Source: Prevotella sp.
GTDB taxonomy: Bacteria; Bacteroidota; Bacteroidia; Bacteroidales; Bacteroidaceae
Assembly (NCBI GenBank): GCA_017475265.1
Contig: JAFVFY010000069.1
Coordinates: 1 to 64,000 of the forward strand
DNA: 64,000 bases
Direction of reading: 5' to 3'
The position numbers and the translations under genes were made by a program. Shown one piece after another: positions 24,102 to 33,861 of this stretch. The notes under the pieces are model-generated. The model did not search any database. It had not been told where the DNA came from and saw nothing but the letters and a program-made list of their open reading frames with translations. Positions within the stretch are counted from its first letter, which is position 1. Each line of letters begins with the position of its first letter.

Positions 24102-27100
24102 ATGGACGTTATTGGCAGCGATGTTCGTTGGGCTGTCGTGGATGTTGAGGTAGGCTTGGGCGACCACAAAGTTCATGACATTGGTGCATTGCGCGACGAT
24201 GGGGCGGTGTATCATGGATGCTCGAAAGGTGAGCTGATGGACTTCCTGCAAGACGTGGAGTTTGTCTGTGGGCACAATATCATCCACCATGATGCGAAAT
24301 ACCTGTTTGGAGACGACGACAGTCCTTTTACTATTGTTGATACACTCTATTTGTCACCGCTCCTGTTTCCTGAACGGCCCTATCATCGGCTGCTGAAGGA
24401 CGACAAGCTGATGAGCGAGCAGATGAACAATCCTGTGAACGACTGCGAGAAGGCACGCGACCTGCTGATGGACGAGATGGCCTGTTGGCAGGCATTGCCA
24501 GGCAGAAAGCAAAGGATTTTTACGTCGTTGCTGCAAGGGAAGGAGGAATTCCAAGGATTTCTGAGCATGGTCGGGGATTACAAATCCCCTCCAACAACAT
24601 GCAAATCCCCTCCAACAACATGCAAATCCCCTCTAACAACTGCTGGCACGAACCCGTCTGCCCTGATTTGGAATGAATATAGGGGGCGCATTTGCCAATA
24701 TGCCGATGTTGTTGCCTTGGTGGAACAGTACCCCGTGGAACTGGCCTACGCCCTGTCGCTCATCGACACTACCGATGAAAGATCCATCACTCCTGGATGG
24801 GTGATTCACACCTATCCTGCGGTGGAATATGTGATGGGCGTTTTGCGGCAACGTCGTTGTACGGAGCCTGATTGCGAATACTGCAGCCGATTCTTGGACA
24901 TACACAGTAACCTGAAGGCGTTCTTCGGCTATGATGAGTTCCGCACCTACGAGGGTGAACCCCTGCAGGAGCGGGCAGCACAGGCGGCTGTCGAAGGTCG
25001 CTCGCTGCTTGCCATATTCCCCACGGGCGGCGGCAAGTCGCTGACCTTCCAGCTACCGGCGCTGATGGCTGGGCGCACGGTGCATGGGCTGACGGTGGTC
25101 ATCTCGCCCTTGCAGTCGCTGATGAAAGACCAGGTGGACAGCCTGGCGGAACGGGGCATCACCGATGCCGTGACCATCAACGGACTGCTCGACCCCATAA
25201 CGCGCTCTGTAGCCATAAAGCGGGTGCGTGACGGCGAGGCGTCTTTGCTGTATATAGCCCCGGAGATGCTCCGCTCAAAAACCATTGAGAAGATTCTGCT
25301 GGCCCGCCACGTGGTGCGTTTCGTCATCGACGAGGCCCACTGTTTCTCGTCGTGGGGGCAGGACTTCCGCGTTGACTATCTCTACATCGGCAAGTTCATT
25401 CGCGAATACCAGAAAATGAAAGGCTGCCGACAGACGATTCCCGTGTCGTGCTTCACGGCCACGGCCAAGCAAAAGGTGATACAGGACATCTGCGACTACT
25501 TCAAGCAGACGCTGTGGCTCAACCTGGAACTGTATGCCTCGAAAGCCACACGCACCAACCTTCACTATGCCGTAGTTCATGCCGATACCGACGAGGACAA
25601 ATACCAGCGGTTGAGGGCACTGCTGTCGGAATACGACTGTCCGGCCATCGTCTATGTGGCCCGTACCCGTCGTACACATGAGCTGTCGGCCCGACTGACA
25701 CGCGACGGTTATCGCGCCCTGCCCTTCAACGGCAAAATGGATACCGACGAGAAGGTGAAGAATCAGGATGAGTTTATGTCGGGCCGGGTGCGCATCATCG
25801 TGGCCACGTCGGCCTTTGGCATGGGCGTGGATAAGAAAGACGTGGGCTTGGTGGTGCACTACAATATCTCTGACTCGCTGGAGAACTATGTGCAGGAGGC
25901 TGGACGTGCAGGACGCGACCCGCAGCTCAATGCCCGCTGCTACGTGCTCTACAGTGACTCAGACCTCGACAAGCATTTCGTGCTGCTGAACCAGACGAAG
26001 CTCAGCATCAGCGAAATTCAACAAGTGTGGCGGGCGGTGAAGGGTATGACCCGACGACAGACGCAGGTCAGCTGCTCGGCATTGGAGATTGCGCGTCAGG
26101 CAGGATGGGGCGATGCTGTGCAGGACATAGAGACCCGTGTGCGCACGGCCATCGCAGCCTTGGAACAGGCGGGTTATTTAGAGCGTAGCAGCAACGTGCC
26201 CCACGTCTATGCCACGGGCATTACGGTGAGAAACATGGATGAGGCCCGGCAACGCATCACGGAGTCGGTGCTCTTCGACAATGAAGACCGAGAGAAGGCC
26301 GTCCGCATCATCAAGTCGCTGATTAGCCAGAAGCACATCGCCAAGGCACAGGATAGCGAGGCGGAGTCGCGCATCGACTATCTGGCCGACATCTTGGGTA
26401 TGACCAAAGGCGAGGTGGTTTCGGCAGTGGTGCGTATGCGGCAGGAGGGCATACTGGCAGACAGCAAGGACATCACAGCCTATTTACAAGATGCTGAACG
26501 TAAGTCGGTGCAGTCATTCGAGCGTTTCGCCAAGCTCGAGCAATTCATCCTGAAATGTATTCCTGACAACGGACTGATTATATCCTGTAAGCAGTTGAAT
26601 GACGATGCCGTGAACAGCGGCATCACGACCTCCAACGAGAAGAGCATCCGCACGCTGCTCTACTTCCTCACCGTGAAGGGCTACATCCGCAAGCAGGAAG
26701 ACCCTGCACGGAATATGAAGCTTTCACGTCAGACGGAGAAAGAGGTGACCGACAAGCGCAGCGAGCACCGATGGGACATCTGCCGTTTCGCCTTGGAGTG
26801 GCTGTACAAGACCCTCCCTGCGGGGAGGGAAATAGCAATTCCCAACGCTGAGAATACGTTCTCTATCGTCGAGCTACTGAACGAAATCAAGGCCAAGGGC
26901 AAGTCGCTCTTCGGTTCTTTGGATGATGTAAACATAGATGAGGTGGAGGAAGCCCTGTTATATCTTTCTGTCATCGGTACGCTCAAGCTGGACGGCGGGT
27001 TCATGGTGCTCTACAACGCGATGAACATCCAACGGCTGAAGGACATGAAACTGCGCTACAAGCAGGATGACTACCGTATGCTCGACGAGTTCTATAAGCA

Positions 27101-29081
27101 GAAGATTCAGCAGGTGCACATCGTGGGCGAATATGCCAATCTGATGGTGCGTGACTATCAGGCGGCCCAACAGTATGTGCAGGACTATTTCCAGATGGAC
27201 TACCGCCGGTTTATCTCGAAGTATTTCAAGGGAGAACGTGGCGGCGAGATACAGCGGAACTTGACACCTGCGAAGTACAAGCGGTTGTTCGGAAAACTGT
27301 CCCAGCGGCAGTTGGAGATTATCTCTGACAAGGAGTCGCGCTGCATCGTCGTAGCCGCAGGACCTGGCAGCGGTAAGACGCGTGTTTTGGTGCACAAGTT
27401 AGCATCACTCCTGTCACTCGAAGACGTGAAACACGAGCAACTGCTCATGCTGACCTTCTCGCGGGCAGCTGCCACCGAGTTCAAGCGGCGGCTGATAAAC
27501 CTGATAGGCGATTCCGCATACTATGTTGACATCAAGACGTTCCATTCCTATAGCTTTGACCTATTGGGACGTATGGGCAATCTTGACGACGTGAAGGATG
27601 TGGTCAGCCGGGCGGCGGAGATGATTAACAATGGTGAGGTGGAACCCACAAAAATCGGTAAGACGGTGCTGGTCATTGACGAGGCGCAGGACATGAGTGC
27701 CGAGGAGTATGCACTGGTGAGGGCGCTGATGGCTGCCAATGAAGAGATGCGTGTCATTGCCGTAGGCGACGATGACCAGAATATCTTTGAGTTCCGTGGC
27801 TCCGATTCCAAGTATCTTTATCAGTTGTCGCAGGAGCCAGGCAGCCGGTTTATTGAGATGACCGAGAACTATCGCAGCTTGCGCCCTGTGGTTGACTTCG
27901 CCAATGCTTTTGTAAAGGGTATCGGACGGAGGATGAAGACCACGCCCATCGTCTCAATGCGCAATCTAGATGGTAGGGACTTGCTTCATGTATGTCCGGG
28001 TACGGTCGAGGTGACGCGCCATCTGTCGCAGTATATGTACCAGCCGCTCGTCGAGAATTTGATTCGTCATGCTGGTTCTGGCACGTCGTGTGTGCTTACT
28101 CAGACCAACGAGGAGGCGGTGATTCTCGTGGCCCTTCTGCGGAAGCACGGCATACAGAGCAAGCTGGTGCAGTCGATGGAGGGTTTCCGATTCTCCAACT
28201 TGGCCGAAGTGAAATACCTGTTAAAGTATATCGCGAAGAGAACCGTTCAAAGGAATTTGCAATCTGCTCAAGGGGATTTGCAATCCCCGTTCATTCCCGA
28301 TGAGCTTTGGGAAGATGCGAAACAAGCCACCTTCGAAAGATACGCTGGTAGTCAGGCCCTACCGTATGTCAAGCGTTGTGTCCAGATGTTTGAACAGACC
28401 AACCGTGCCAAATACCGCACCGACCTTTGGGAGTTTGTCTTCGAGTCGTCAGTGGAAGATTTCTGCGATACCGAGAACCCCGTGGCCCCAGAGGTTCCAG
28501 ATGACTCAGCGTCCCTGGAGAAACCCGCCTCAGGAACCGTCATCGTTTCCACCATTCACAAAGCCAAGGGTCGTGAGTTCGACGATGTCTATATGCTCAT
28601 TGCAGACCATTATCAGAAAGACGAAGCCCTCTTCCGTCGTTACTATGTAGGGATGACCCGCGCCCGTAACCGCCTGTTTATCCATACCAATGGCGACCTC
28701 TTCGACCGTCTCCCTGCCGACCAGCACCGCATAGACCGCAACCAATATTCCATGCCTGAGGAAATCGTCCTGCAGCTCACCCACAAGGATGTGTTCCTTG
28801 GTTTCTTCAAGAACGTCAAGCAAGAGGTGCTGGCCTTACGGAGTGGCGATGCCCTCACCTTTGCCGATGGCTATTTCCTTGTCCCCGCCACCCATCGTGC
28901 CGTCGCCAAACTCTCAACCACCATGCTGGCTACCCTCTCCGCCTGGCATGACAAAGGTTATGAAGTCCGTTCTGCCGCCGTCCGCTTCGTCGTGGCCTGG
29001 AAACCGAAAGAAGAACCCAAAGAAGCACCCGAGACCGCCGTACTCCTGATAGACCTCACGCTTTCTGTTTTGGGGCATTAG
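24102..29081 (+). CDS. Exonuclease-RecQ-UvrD fusion helicase
   Basis: A 1659-residue protein with three enzyme modules. Residues 10-130 look like a DEDD 3'-5' exonuclease: VVDVEVG (Asp14, Glu16), CGHNIIHHD (about 61-69) and a closing NDCEKARD. A RecQ helicase follows, with Walker A FPTGGGKS near 306, DEAHCFSSWGQDFR near 410 and AGRAGRD. A winged-helix-rich linker leads to a UvrD/Rep helicase, with Walker A AAGPGSGKT near 1085, DEAQD near 1193 and VGMTRARN near 1512. It probably unwinds and trims DNA in repair or defence. Two simple-repeat insertions lie in frame (24,581-24,640 and 28,250-28,292). The 3' end overlaps the convergent PIF1-like gene by 26 bases. Confidence 0.9.
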   Translation: MDVIGSDVRWAVVDVEVGLGDHKVHDIGALRDDGAVYHGCSKGELMDFLQDVEFVCGHNIIHHDAKYLFGDDDSPFTIVDTLYLSPLLFPERPYHRLLKDDKLMSEQMNNPVNDCEKARDLLMDEMACWQALPGRKQRIFTSLLQGKEEFQGFLSMVGDYKSPPTTCKSPPTTCKSPLTTAGTNPSALIWNEYRGRICQYADVVALVEQYPVELAYALSLIDTTDERSITPGWVIHTYPAVEYVMGVLRQRRCTEPDCEYCSRFLDIHSNLKAFFGYDEFRTYEGEPLQERAAQAAVEGRSLLAIFPTGGGKSLTFQLPALMAGRTVHGLTVVISPLQSLMKDQVDSLAERGITDAVTINGLLDPITRSVAIKRVRDGEASLLYIAPEMLRSKTIEKILLARHVVRFVIDEAHCFSSWGQDFRVDYLYIGKFIREYQKMKGCRQTIPVSCFTATAKQKVIQDICDYFKQTLWLNLELYASKATRTNLHYAVVHADTDEDKYQRLRALLSEYDCPAIVYVARTRRTHELSARLTRDGYRALPFNGKMDTDEKVKNQDEFMSGRVRIIVATSAFGMGVDKKDVGLVVHYNISDSLENYVQEAGRAGRDPQLNARCYVLYSDSDLDKHFVLLNQTKLSISEIQQVWRAVKGMTRRQTQVSCSALEIARQAGWGDAVQDIETRVRTAIAALEQAGYLERSSNVPHVYATGITVRNMDEARQRITESVLFDNEDREKAVRIIKSLISQKHIAKAQDSEAESRIDYLADILGMTKGEVVSAVVRMRQEGILADSKDITAYLQDAERKSVQSFERFAKLEQFILKCIPDNGLIISCKQLNDDAVNSGITTSNEKSIRTLLYFLTVKGYIRKQEDPARNMKLSRQTEKEVTDKRSEHRWDICRFALEWLYKTLPAGREIAIPNAENTFSIVELLNEIKAKGKSLFGSLDDVNIDEVEEALLYLSVIGTLKLDGGFMVLYNAMNIQRLKDMKLRYKQDDYRMLDEFYKQKIQQVHIVGEYANLMVRDYQAAQQYVQDYFQMDYRRFISKYFKGERGGEIQRNLTPAKYKRLFGKLSQRQLEIISDKESRCIVVAAGPGSGKTRVLVHKLASLLSLEDVKHEQLLMLTFSRAAATEFKRRLINLIGDSAYYVDIKTFHSYSFDLLGRMGNLDDVKDVVSRAAEMINNGEVEPTKIGKTVLVIDEAQDMSAEEYALVRALMAANEEMRVIAVGDDDQNIFEFRGSDSKYLYQLSQEPGSRFIEMTENYRSLRPVVDFANAFVKGIGRRMKTTPIVSMRNLDGRDLLHVCPGTVEVTRHLSQYMYQPLVENLIRHAGSGTSCVLTQTNEEAVILVALLRKHGIQSKLVQSMEGFRFSNLAEVKYLLKYIAKRTVQRNLQSAQGDLQSPFIPDELWEDAKQATFERYAGSQALPYVKRCVQMFEQTNRAKYRTDLWEFVFESSVEDFCDTENPVAPEVPDDSASLEKPASGTVIVSTIHKAKGREFDDVYMLIADHYQKDEALFRRYYVGMTRARNRLFIHTNGDLFDRLPADQHRIDRNQYSMPEEIVLQLTHKDVFLGFFKNVKQEVLALRSGDALTFADGYFLVPATHRAVAKLSTTMLATLSAWHDKGYEVRSAAVRFVVAWKPKEEPKEAPETAVLLIDLTLSVLGH
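24581..24640. repeat. In-frame 21-bp repeat in the RecQ fusion gene
   Basis: Three units begin CAAATCCCCT at 24,581, 24,602 and 24,623 and encode CKSPPTT-like heptapeptides between the exonuclease and helicase modules. The 21-bp period keeps the frame. A related CAATCCCC palindrome recurs at 28,250-28,292. Confidence 0.85.
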
Positions 29082-31146
29082 TCTCTCCTTCGAGTTCCTG
29101 CTTCTTGATAAGCCTGAGCAGGTATTCTACTGCCTTCGGCGCCTTTTCCCTTGCAACCCTCAACTTCTGAGCAAAGTCCTCCTCTGACATCTCAGAATTG
29201 AAGTCGTCCACTAATTCACGAGGGTCATTCGATGTCTTTACGAGCTTCAGCCCCTTCCGCTTCATCAGAAATCGGAGTGAGAGGATGGCCTTGTCGTACT
29301 TCGGTCTTACGGATACCAGCTGCTGCATCAGGTTCAGTCCCGGATCACCGATGTGCAGCTCATTGAGCATGGCGATGGAATAGAGCACCTTCGCATCAGG
29401 CGTTGACATGTCGAACACGTCGCCCATCAGCACGTTCACAGCATCAGCCTCCGCATATCGCTCGAGTTTGGCTAAACAGCGTGACTTCACATAGAGTGCT
29501 TCCTGGCATAGATGCAGAGCCAGCACACTATCCACATACTCCAAAGCCTGTTCATATTCTCCAGCATAGAGACTCAGCAAAGCCACAAGAAACTTGGGTG
29601 CCCAGTGGTCAGAAGCTTTCAGTTCAGAAGGAATCTCGTCAACACATCCGAAGAGAGCATCGTCACAGATGACGGTATCGAGGAAACGCTTTGCCTGCTG
29701 CATGGCTTCCTTGATGTCCCCTTCAACAGCCTTCTTCTGCACTAATAGCAGATATTGTTTGGCAGCCTCATCGTAGTCATGATGAGCCAATAACTGATAG
29801 ACCGCCTTGCCACTCTCAATCTCGCTATTGATAACCTGTTCGTCATTATAGCCGTTGGCATACGATAGCACCTCACGGCTGGTATGGGCATACTGCGGAA
29901 TGATGCAACGGGAGAGAAACAGTCCGTTGAGCGAGCGTACACGACTCAGTGCCACATAGAGCTGGCCAGCCGCAAACATCCCTCGGCTCAGGTCAAGGTA
30001 CATCTTATCGAAAGTCATACCCTGACTCTTATGCACCGTGATGGCCCATGCCAAGCGCAAAGGGTACTGCGTGAAGGTGCCCGTCTGCTCCTTCTTCATC
30101 TTCCGGGCCTCGCGGTCATACTCATAGGTGTACGACTCCCACGAGCAGTTAGGCACGACATAGGTGTTTCCATCGTCGGTAGTCACCTGTATCTCGTCCT
30201 TAGCCAGTTTGGTCACCGTTCCAATGGTGCCGTTCACCCACCGCTTCTGCGGGTCATTGCGGGTGAACATCACTTGGGCACCCACTTTCAGTTTCAGGGT
30301 CATGTCCACAGGGAAGCGTTTCTCCTCAAACTTCCCCGTCACCGTCCCCTCGTAGGTGTATTCCTCTGCCTCAATCTCGGCAAGTCGCTGCTGGTTGAGG
30401 CTATCAGCTGTCCTGTTGAGCGAGGCTAATGTAATCACCATGCCGTCCTCCTTCGTCGGCTGACAGACACGCCCATTCAGGTGCATCAGGTTCTCTGGTG
30501 TGGTCTTGTTCAGCCGCACGTTCTCCAAGATACGCAGGAAGTCCTCGTCCTCTTGGCGATAGACTTTCTGGAACTCAATCTTCACCAACCGCATCCGCTT
30601 GATGACGTCTGCCTTGTAAAAGAAGAAATCATCCGTATGATAGAGGTCGTGCATCAGTTCACGTTCTGCGCCCTGCTTCACTACAGGCGGCAACTGGAAC
30701 ATGTCGCCCACGAAGATGACCTGCTTGCCGCCGAAGGGCTGCATCGAGCGAAGCGTCTTCCGCATCGTGTAGTCGATGGCATCAATGATGTCGCAGCGCA
30801 CCATCGACACCTCATCTATAATGATGGTGTCCGTGTGGAGCAGCGTCTGGATGCGGGCCTCGTTCATCTTGCCCATCGTGCCCGGAGTGCAGACATCCAT
30901 CGGCAGTCCGAAGAACGAGTGGATGGTGTCACCCCCTGCAAGGATGGCAGCCACACCCGTTGGTGCCAAAGTGATAAACTGCTTGTCCACCATCTGCTGC
31001 ACCTTGCGGAGGAAAGTGGTTTTACCTGTTCCTGCCCTACCAGTAAGGAAGAAACTACTGTTTGTGTTGGCAATCAGCTCGAAAGCCATTACTTGCTGCT
31101 TGTTCTGTGTGTCGATCATGTTCTCCATAGTCTTATCGCTGTTCAA
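29056..31146 (-). CDS. PIF1-like superfamily 1 helicase with C-terminal repeat domain
   Basis: A 696-residue PIF1/RecD-type helicase. Walker A GRAGTGKTT (about 36-44), TLAPTGVAA and DEVSMVRCD (about 110) mark the N-terminal motor. FVGDMFQLPPV and WAITVHKSQGMTFD (about 365-380), then YVALSRVRSL, give the C-terminal motor motifs. The last 240 residues are helical with a TPR-like spacing (for example YAGEYEQALEYVDSVLAL). It overlaps the upstream 168-residue gene by 14 bases, so the three genes form an operon. PIF1 helicases process G-quadruplexes, R-loops or stalled forks; the role here is unknown. Confidence 0.9.
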   Translation of the reverse strand: MNSDKTMENMIDTQNKQQVMAFELIANTNSSFFLTGRAGTGKTTFLRKVQQMVDKQFITLAPTGVAAILAGGDTIHSFFGLPMDVCTPGTMGKMNEARIQTLLHTDTIIIDEVSMVRCDIIDAIDYTMRKTLRSMQPFGGKQVIFVGDMFQLPPVVKQGAERELMHDLYHTDDFFFYKADVIKRMRLVKIEFQKVYRQEDEDFLRILENVRLNKTTPENLMHLNGRVCQPTKEDGMVITLASLNRTADSLNQQRLAEIEAEEYTYEGTVTGKFEEKRFPVDMTLKLKVGAQVMFTRNDPQKRWVNGTIGTVTKLAKDEIQVTTDDGNTYVVPNCSWESYTYEYDREARKMKKEQTGTFTQYPLRLAWAITVHKSQGMTFDKMYLDLSRGMFAAGQLYVALSRVRSLNGLFLSRCIIPQYAHTSREVLSYANGYNDEQVINSEIESGKAVYQLLAHHDYDEAAKQYLLLVQKKAVEGDIKEAMQQAKRFLDTVICDDALFGCVDEIPSELKASDHWAPKFLVALLSLYAGEYEQALEYVDSVLALHLCQEALYVKSRCLAKLERYAEADAVNVLMGDVFDMSTPDAKVLYSIAMLNELHIGDPGLNLMQQLVSVRPKYDKAILSLRFLMKRKGLKLVKTSNDPRELVDDFNSEMSEEDFAQKLRVAREKAPKAVEYLLRLIKKQELEGETNAPKQKA

Positions 31147-31639
31147 GTTTTGGGAGTATCTGGGTTAAACGTGTGTTGAAGTCAGGGTCGAGGAAGCTCT
31201 TGTAGCATCCTGAGATCAGTGCCTGAGCCTGTTCTGTAATCTGTTCTGCCGGAGTACAGATACGCTGTGTCTTCATGACACCTATTAGGAACTCCTTCAC
31301 CATCTGCACCGACTCCTGACGGATGAACGCCTCATCACGGAACACCTTGTCGTAGTCACGCTTCTGTATGAGTTCCATCTTCTGCCCGTTGAAGGCATAG
31401 AGTTCGATGCTGTCGATGTAGGTCCAGCTGTGGTATAAGCCTACCTTCTCAACGATGACAATACGATCGCAGAATCGTATGCCAAGGTAGTAGCGGTGTC
31501 CGTTACTGCTCTCGTATTCATCGCAGATAAACATCTTCTGACTGTTATCCCAGACGGGGATATGAACACGTGGATTGCCAAACGTTGGCAGGATACTGTC
31601 AAACAGACTCTTGTTGATTGCTTTGGTTAGTGTTGCCAT
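31133..31639 (-). CDS. Unknown small protein, paralogue of its upstream neighbour
   Basis: A 168-residue soluble protein of no recognised family. Its middle (YIDSIELYAFNGQKMELIQK, then FLIGVMK) aligns with FLNGIKLFCFDGQKANLIAQ and FLEGQLK in the upstream 148-residue protein, showing descent from a common ancestor. The conserved core looks like a beta-sheet followed by a long helix. It overlaps the PIF1-like helicase start by 14 bases, implying coupled translation and perhaps a physical partnership with the helicase. Confidence 0.75.
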   Translation of the reverse strand: MATLTKAINKSLFDSILPTFGNPRVHIPVWDNSQKMFICDEYESSNGHRYYLGIRFCDRIVIVEKVGLYHSWTYIDSIELYAFNGQKMELIQKRDYDKVFRDEAFIRQESVQMVKEFLIGVMKTQRICTPAEQITEQAQALISGCYKSFLDPDFNTRLTQILPKLEQR

Positions 31640-31664
31640 AGTCGTAATTCTTCACTCTTCACTT

Positions 31665-32111
31665 TCAAGCAAGCTGCTTGCGTTGTGTCTCATCTACCAT
31701 GCTTCTTGCAAAGCTGGTTAGTTCCTGGTCGCCGACATGTGCTCCCTGCAACTTCAGCTGTCCCTCTAAGAAGCCTTTCAGCATAAGGATGCTCTGTTCC
31801 TTGGCGAACTGCTCGTTGAAGATGCGATAGTCACAGCCACCCCAATACTTCTGTGCTATGAGGTTCGCCTTCTGCCCGTCAAAGCAGAACAGTTTGATGC
31901 CGTTCAGGAAGGTATAGGCATATCCCTGCCCCAGGTCGTAATACACCATCAGCCTGTTCGACAGGCGAATAGCCTTGTAGTACATGTTCCCGGCTGCGCT
32001 GGTATAGCCCATTGTCAAGAATACGTTCTTGGCTGCGTTGTAGGTCACTTGCTCCCCAGAGAGTGCTGGCAGAGCCTTGGTTGCGATGGCTTGGAGTGCT
32101 GTGTTCATCAT
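31665..32111 (-). CDS. Unknown small protein, first gene of the PIF1 operon
   Basis: A 148-residue soluble protein, paralogue of the next gene. Its core reads YKAIRLSNRLMVYYDLGQG, then FLNGIKLFCFDGQK and MLKGFLEGQLK. No catalytic motif is evident. The start at 32,111 (a second ATG follows immediately) lies about 70 bases after the inferred transcription start, and the 5' leader carries a 16-bp hairpin. It is controlled by the shared promoter/operator at 32,190-32,260. Confidence 0.72.
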   Translation of the reverse strand: MMNTALQAIATKALPALSGEQVTYNAAKNVFLTMGYTSAAGNMYYKAIRLSNRLMVYYDLGQGYAYTFLNGIKLFCFDGQKANLIAQKYWGGCDYRIFNEQFAKEQSILMLKGFLEGQLKLQGAHVGDQELTSFARSMVDETQRKQLA

Positions 32112-32149
32112 AGTAGTTATCCTGTTTTAGTTCCCACCACTAACGTTTT

Positions 32150-32190
32150 GCAGCGTCAATCTCTGGGGTGGTTTCAGAGATTGACGCTGC
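32150..32190 (-). promoter_or_regulatory. 5'-leader hairpin of the PIF1 operon
   Basis: GCAGCGTCAATCTCTG (32,150-32,165) and CAGAGATTGACGCTGC (32,175-32,190) are perfect 16-bp inverted repeats at the inferred transcription start, so the mRNA would begin with a stable stem-loop. Possible operator or mRNA-stability element. Confidence 0.7.
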
Positions 32191-32260
32191 AAAGTTACGG
32201 CAACTTTTCGATGTCTGCAAGAAAACAAACCTTGCCTATGGTTCCAAACTGAGAAGAACC
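32190..32260 (-). promoter_or_regulatory. Shared promoter/operator P1 (PIF1 operon)
   Basis: The -7 box (minus-strand TAACTTTG) is at 32,190-32,197, CTTGCAG at 32,215-32,221 and the dyad GGTTC-N11-GAACC at 32,240-32,260. There are exactly 42 bp between dyad and -7 box. Same geometry as 35,314-35,384 and 36,529-36,599. Confidence 0.8.
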
Positions 32261-32267
32261 GTTTTTA

Positions 32268-33836
32268 CTATTTGGTTATACACATGTCCGCCATCAACCA
32301 GTCACTATCTGGTCGCGTTATTAATCTAGCATTGTTATATGCCATTTGTAAAGTAAAAATTGTTCGCCCGACATAGTTATTTACCCCACTTGCTTCATCT
32401 ACTTTGTGTTCACAGACCAAAGCCACATCAATTACACCTTTCTTTTCAAGAGCAAGAGGTAAAAGAAGTGATAACTTATGGTCAGTTACATAATAGACAG
32501 GAATTGCAGTTTTATAATTCCATGCGACACGGCTAAGTGCAATATCTAGCGCGTTCCTAAATCTTGTTGTCAAAAATTGCAGCCAATCTTCATCATTATA
32601 GATAGCCTGTGCCAATTTGTCATAATAGTCACGTCGCTGGGGTTTTGGCAATGCTTCGACATTGTCAATAAAGGAAAATCCTTCTGTTGCCCCCCTTTTA
32701 ACGAAGCCAATGGGAAGGCGTTCTATATTGTCCTTAATTATATGCTCCCAGTTAATCGTCGGTTTCTGAGCATTACAATCATAATACAAATCACTAGGGT
32801 TGGTAAAATATTCGGCACGAATTGGCTTATATGCAAAATCCGTGATAATATTTTGATAATAGCTGTTTGCCGTAGCAAAGGCTATAAAAACCCATGGTTG
32901 TGTAACAGATGCGTACTTACCAGTATTACGACAAAAGAAGGCATAAATTGGATCATAAATACTATCAACCAAGCCTGTGTTGAAAATCGCATTTTTCTCG
33001 TTCTCCAAGATTTTCAGTCGAGGTTGACGATTTTCTTTTTGTGCCTTTTTACGTTCTATTTCATCCTCATATTGAAGCCTTTCAAAAGTGTATGAAAGGT
33101 AGTTTTTTAAAATTGGCTTAGTTAGTTTGTCTTCATTGTTGTAATACCAGCGTTCATCTAATGCAATATTCACTGCAAGGTCATTTATTGCTGCATCCCA
33201 TCCAAGGAGCCCTGGAGTGCTCTTGGGCTTGGGGAAATAGGCAAATTTGTCTATTGCTTCTCCAATGTAAGAACCTTGTTTGGGACGAAGGGTCTTTTCT
33301 GGTACCCGAGTAGGAATATTAATAATTGGCTGTTCCTTTTCAAATGTTTTTAAATCCCGAGCTTGTACAGGCGCTTCATGTTTGGAAGGATCTCCAGTCC
33401 TGAATTCTATGCGATTTCTAAACAGACATTCAACTGTCTGACGAATCCCAATAAAGCCCATTGCTAAGTAGTCTTCCTTTGCGATTTTTGTTCCTATGAC
33501 TGCAAAATTAAACCAACCTTCACTGTTCGTCTGAATTGATTTCAGGACTGCCTCAATCTTCTTTTTTAGTTCTCCAATATACTTCAGCTTGTTGGGCGCA
33601 ATTCTAAAAGCCTTAAAAACATCATCAGTTCCTTGTGGCTGATAGCAGTCTTCAAATTTTACCTCTGGATAATAATCTTCAAGAATCTTCTCGACATCCA
33701 AAGGTAAATCACTTTGCTGCTCAACTAATTTGTTAAAACGTGAACGGAACTCGTCATACTTCACAAAAAAGCCAGGAAGTGTTGGCGTTTGTGCATAGGC
33801 ACCTTCGAGCAATGCTCTAATTTCGTTTTCTTTCAT
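32268..33836 (-). CDS. DUF3825-like protein of unknown function
   Basis: A 522-residue soluble protein. The segment from about residue 205 (LGWDAAINDLAVNIAL), through ILKNYLSYTFERLQYED, to FNTGLVDSIYDPIYAFF near 300-315 resembles DUF3825, a domain of unknown activity often found with RNA-related or conflict-system domains. The N-terminal 180 residues match nothing I recognise. Base composition is more AT-rich than most of the window, as for the next gene upstream, suggesting acquisition. It has its own promoter (33,913) and lacks the 21-bp dyad. It ends close to the P1 operator of the neighbouring operon. Confidence 0.75.
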   Translation of the reverse strand: MKENEIRALLEGAYAQTPTLPGFFVKYDEFRSRFNKLVEQQSDLPLDVEKILEDYYPEVKFEDCYQPQGTDDVFKAFRIAPNKLKYIGELKKKIEAVLKSIQTNSEGWFNFAVIGTKIAKEDYLAMGFIGIRQTVECLFRNRIEFRTGDPSKHEAPVQARDLKTFEKEQPIINIPTRVPEKTLRPKQGSYIGEAIDKFAYFPKPKSTPGLLGWDAAINDLAVNIALDERWYYNNEDKLTKPILKNYLSYTFERLQYEDEIERKKAQKENRQPRLKILENEKNAIFNTGLVDSIYDPIYAFFCRNTGKYASVTQPWVFIAFATANSYYQNIITDFAYKPIRAEYFTNPSDLYYDCNAQKPTINWEHIIKDNIERLPIGFVKRGATEGFSFIDNVEALPKPQRRDYYDKLAQAIYNDEDWLQFLTTRFRNALDIALSRVAWNYKTAIPVYYVTDHKLSLLLPLALEKKGVIDVALVCEHKVDEASGVNNYVGRTIFTLQMAYNNARLITRPDSDWLMADMCITK

Positions 33837-33861
33837 AATTATTAAAAATTATTTATTTATA

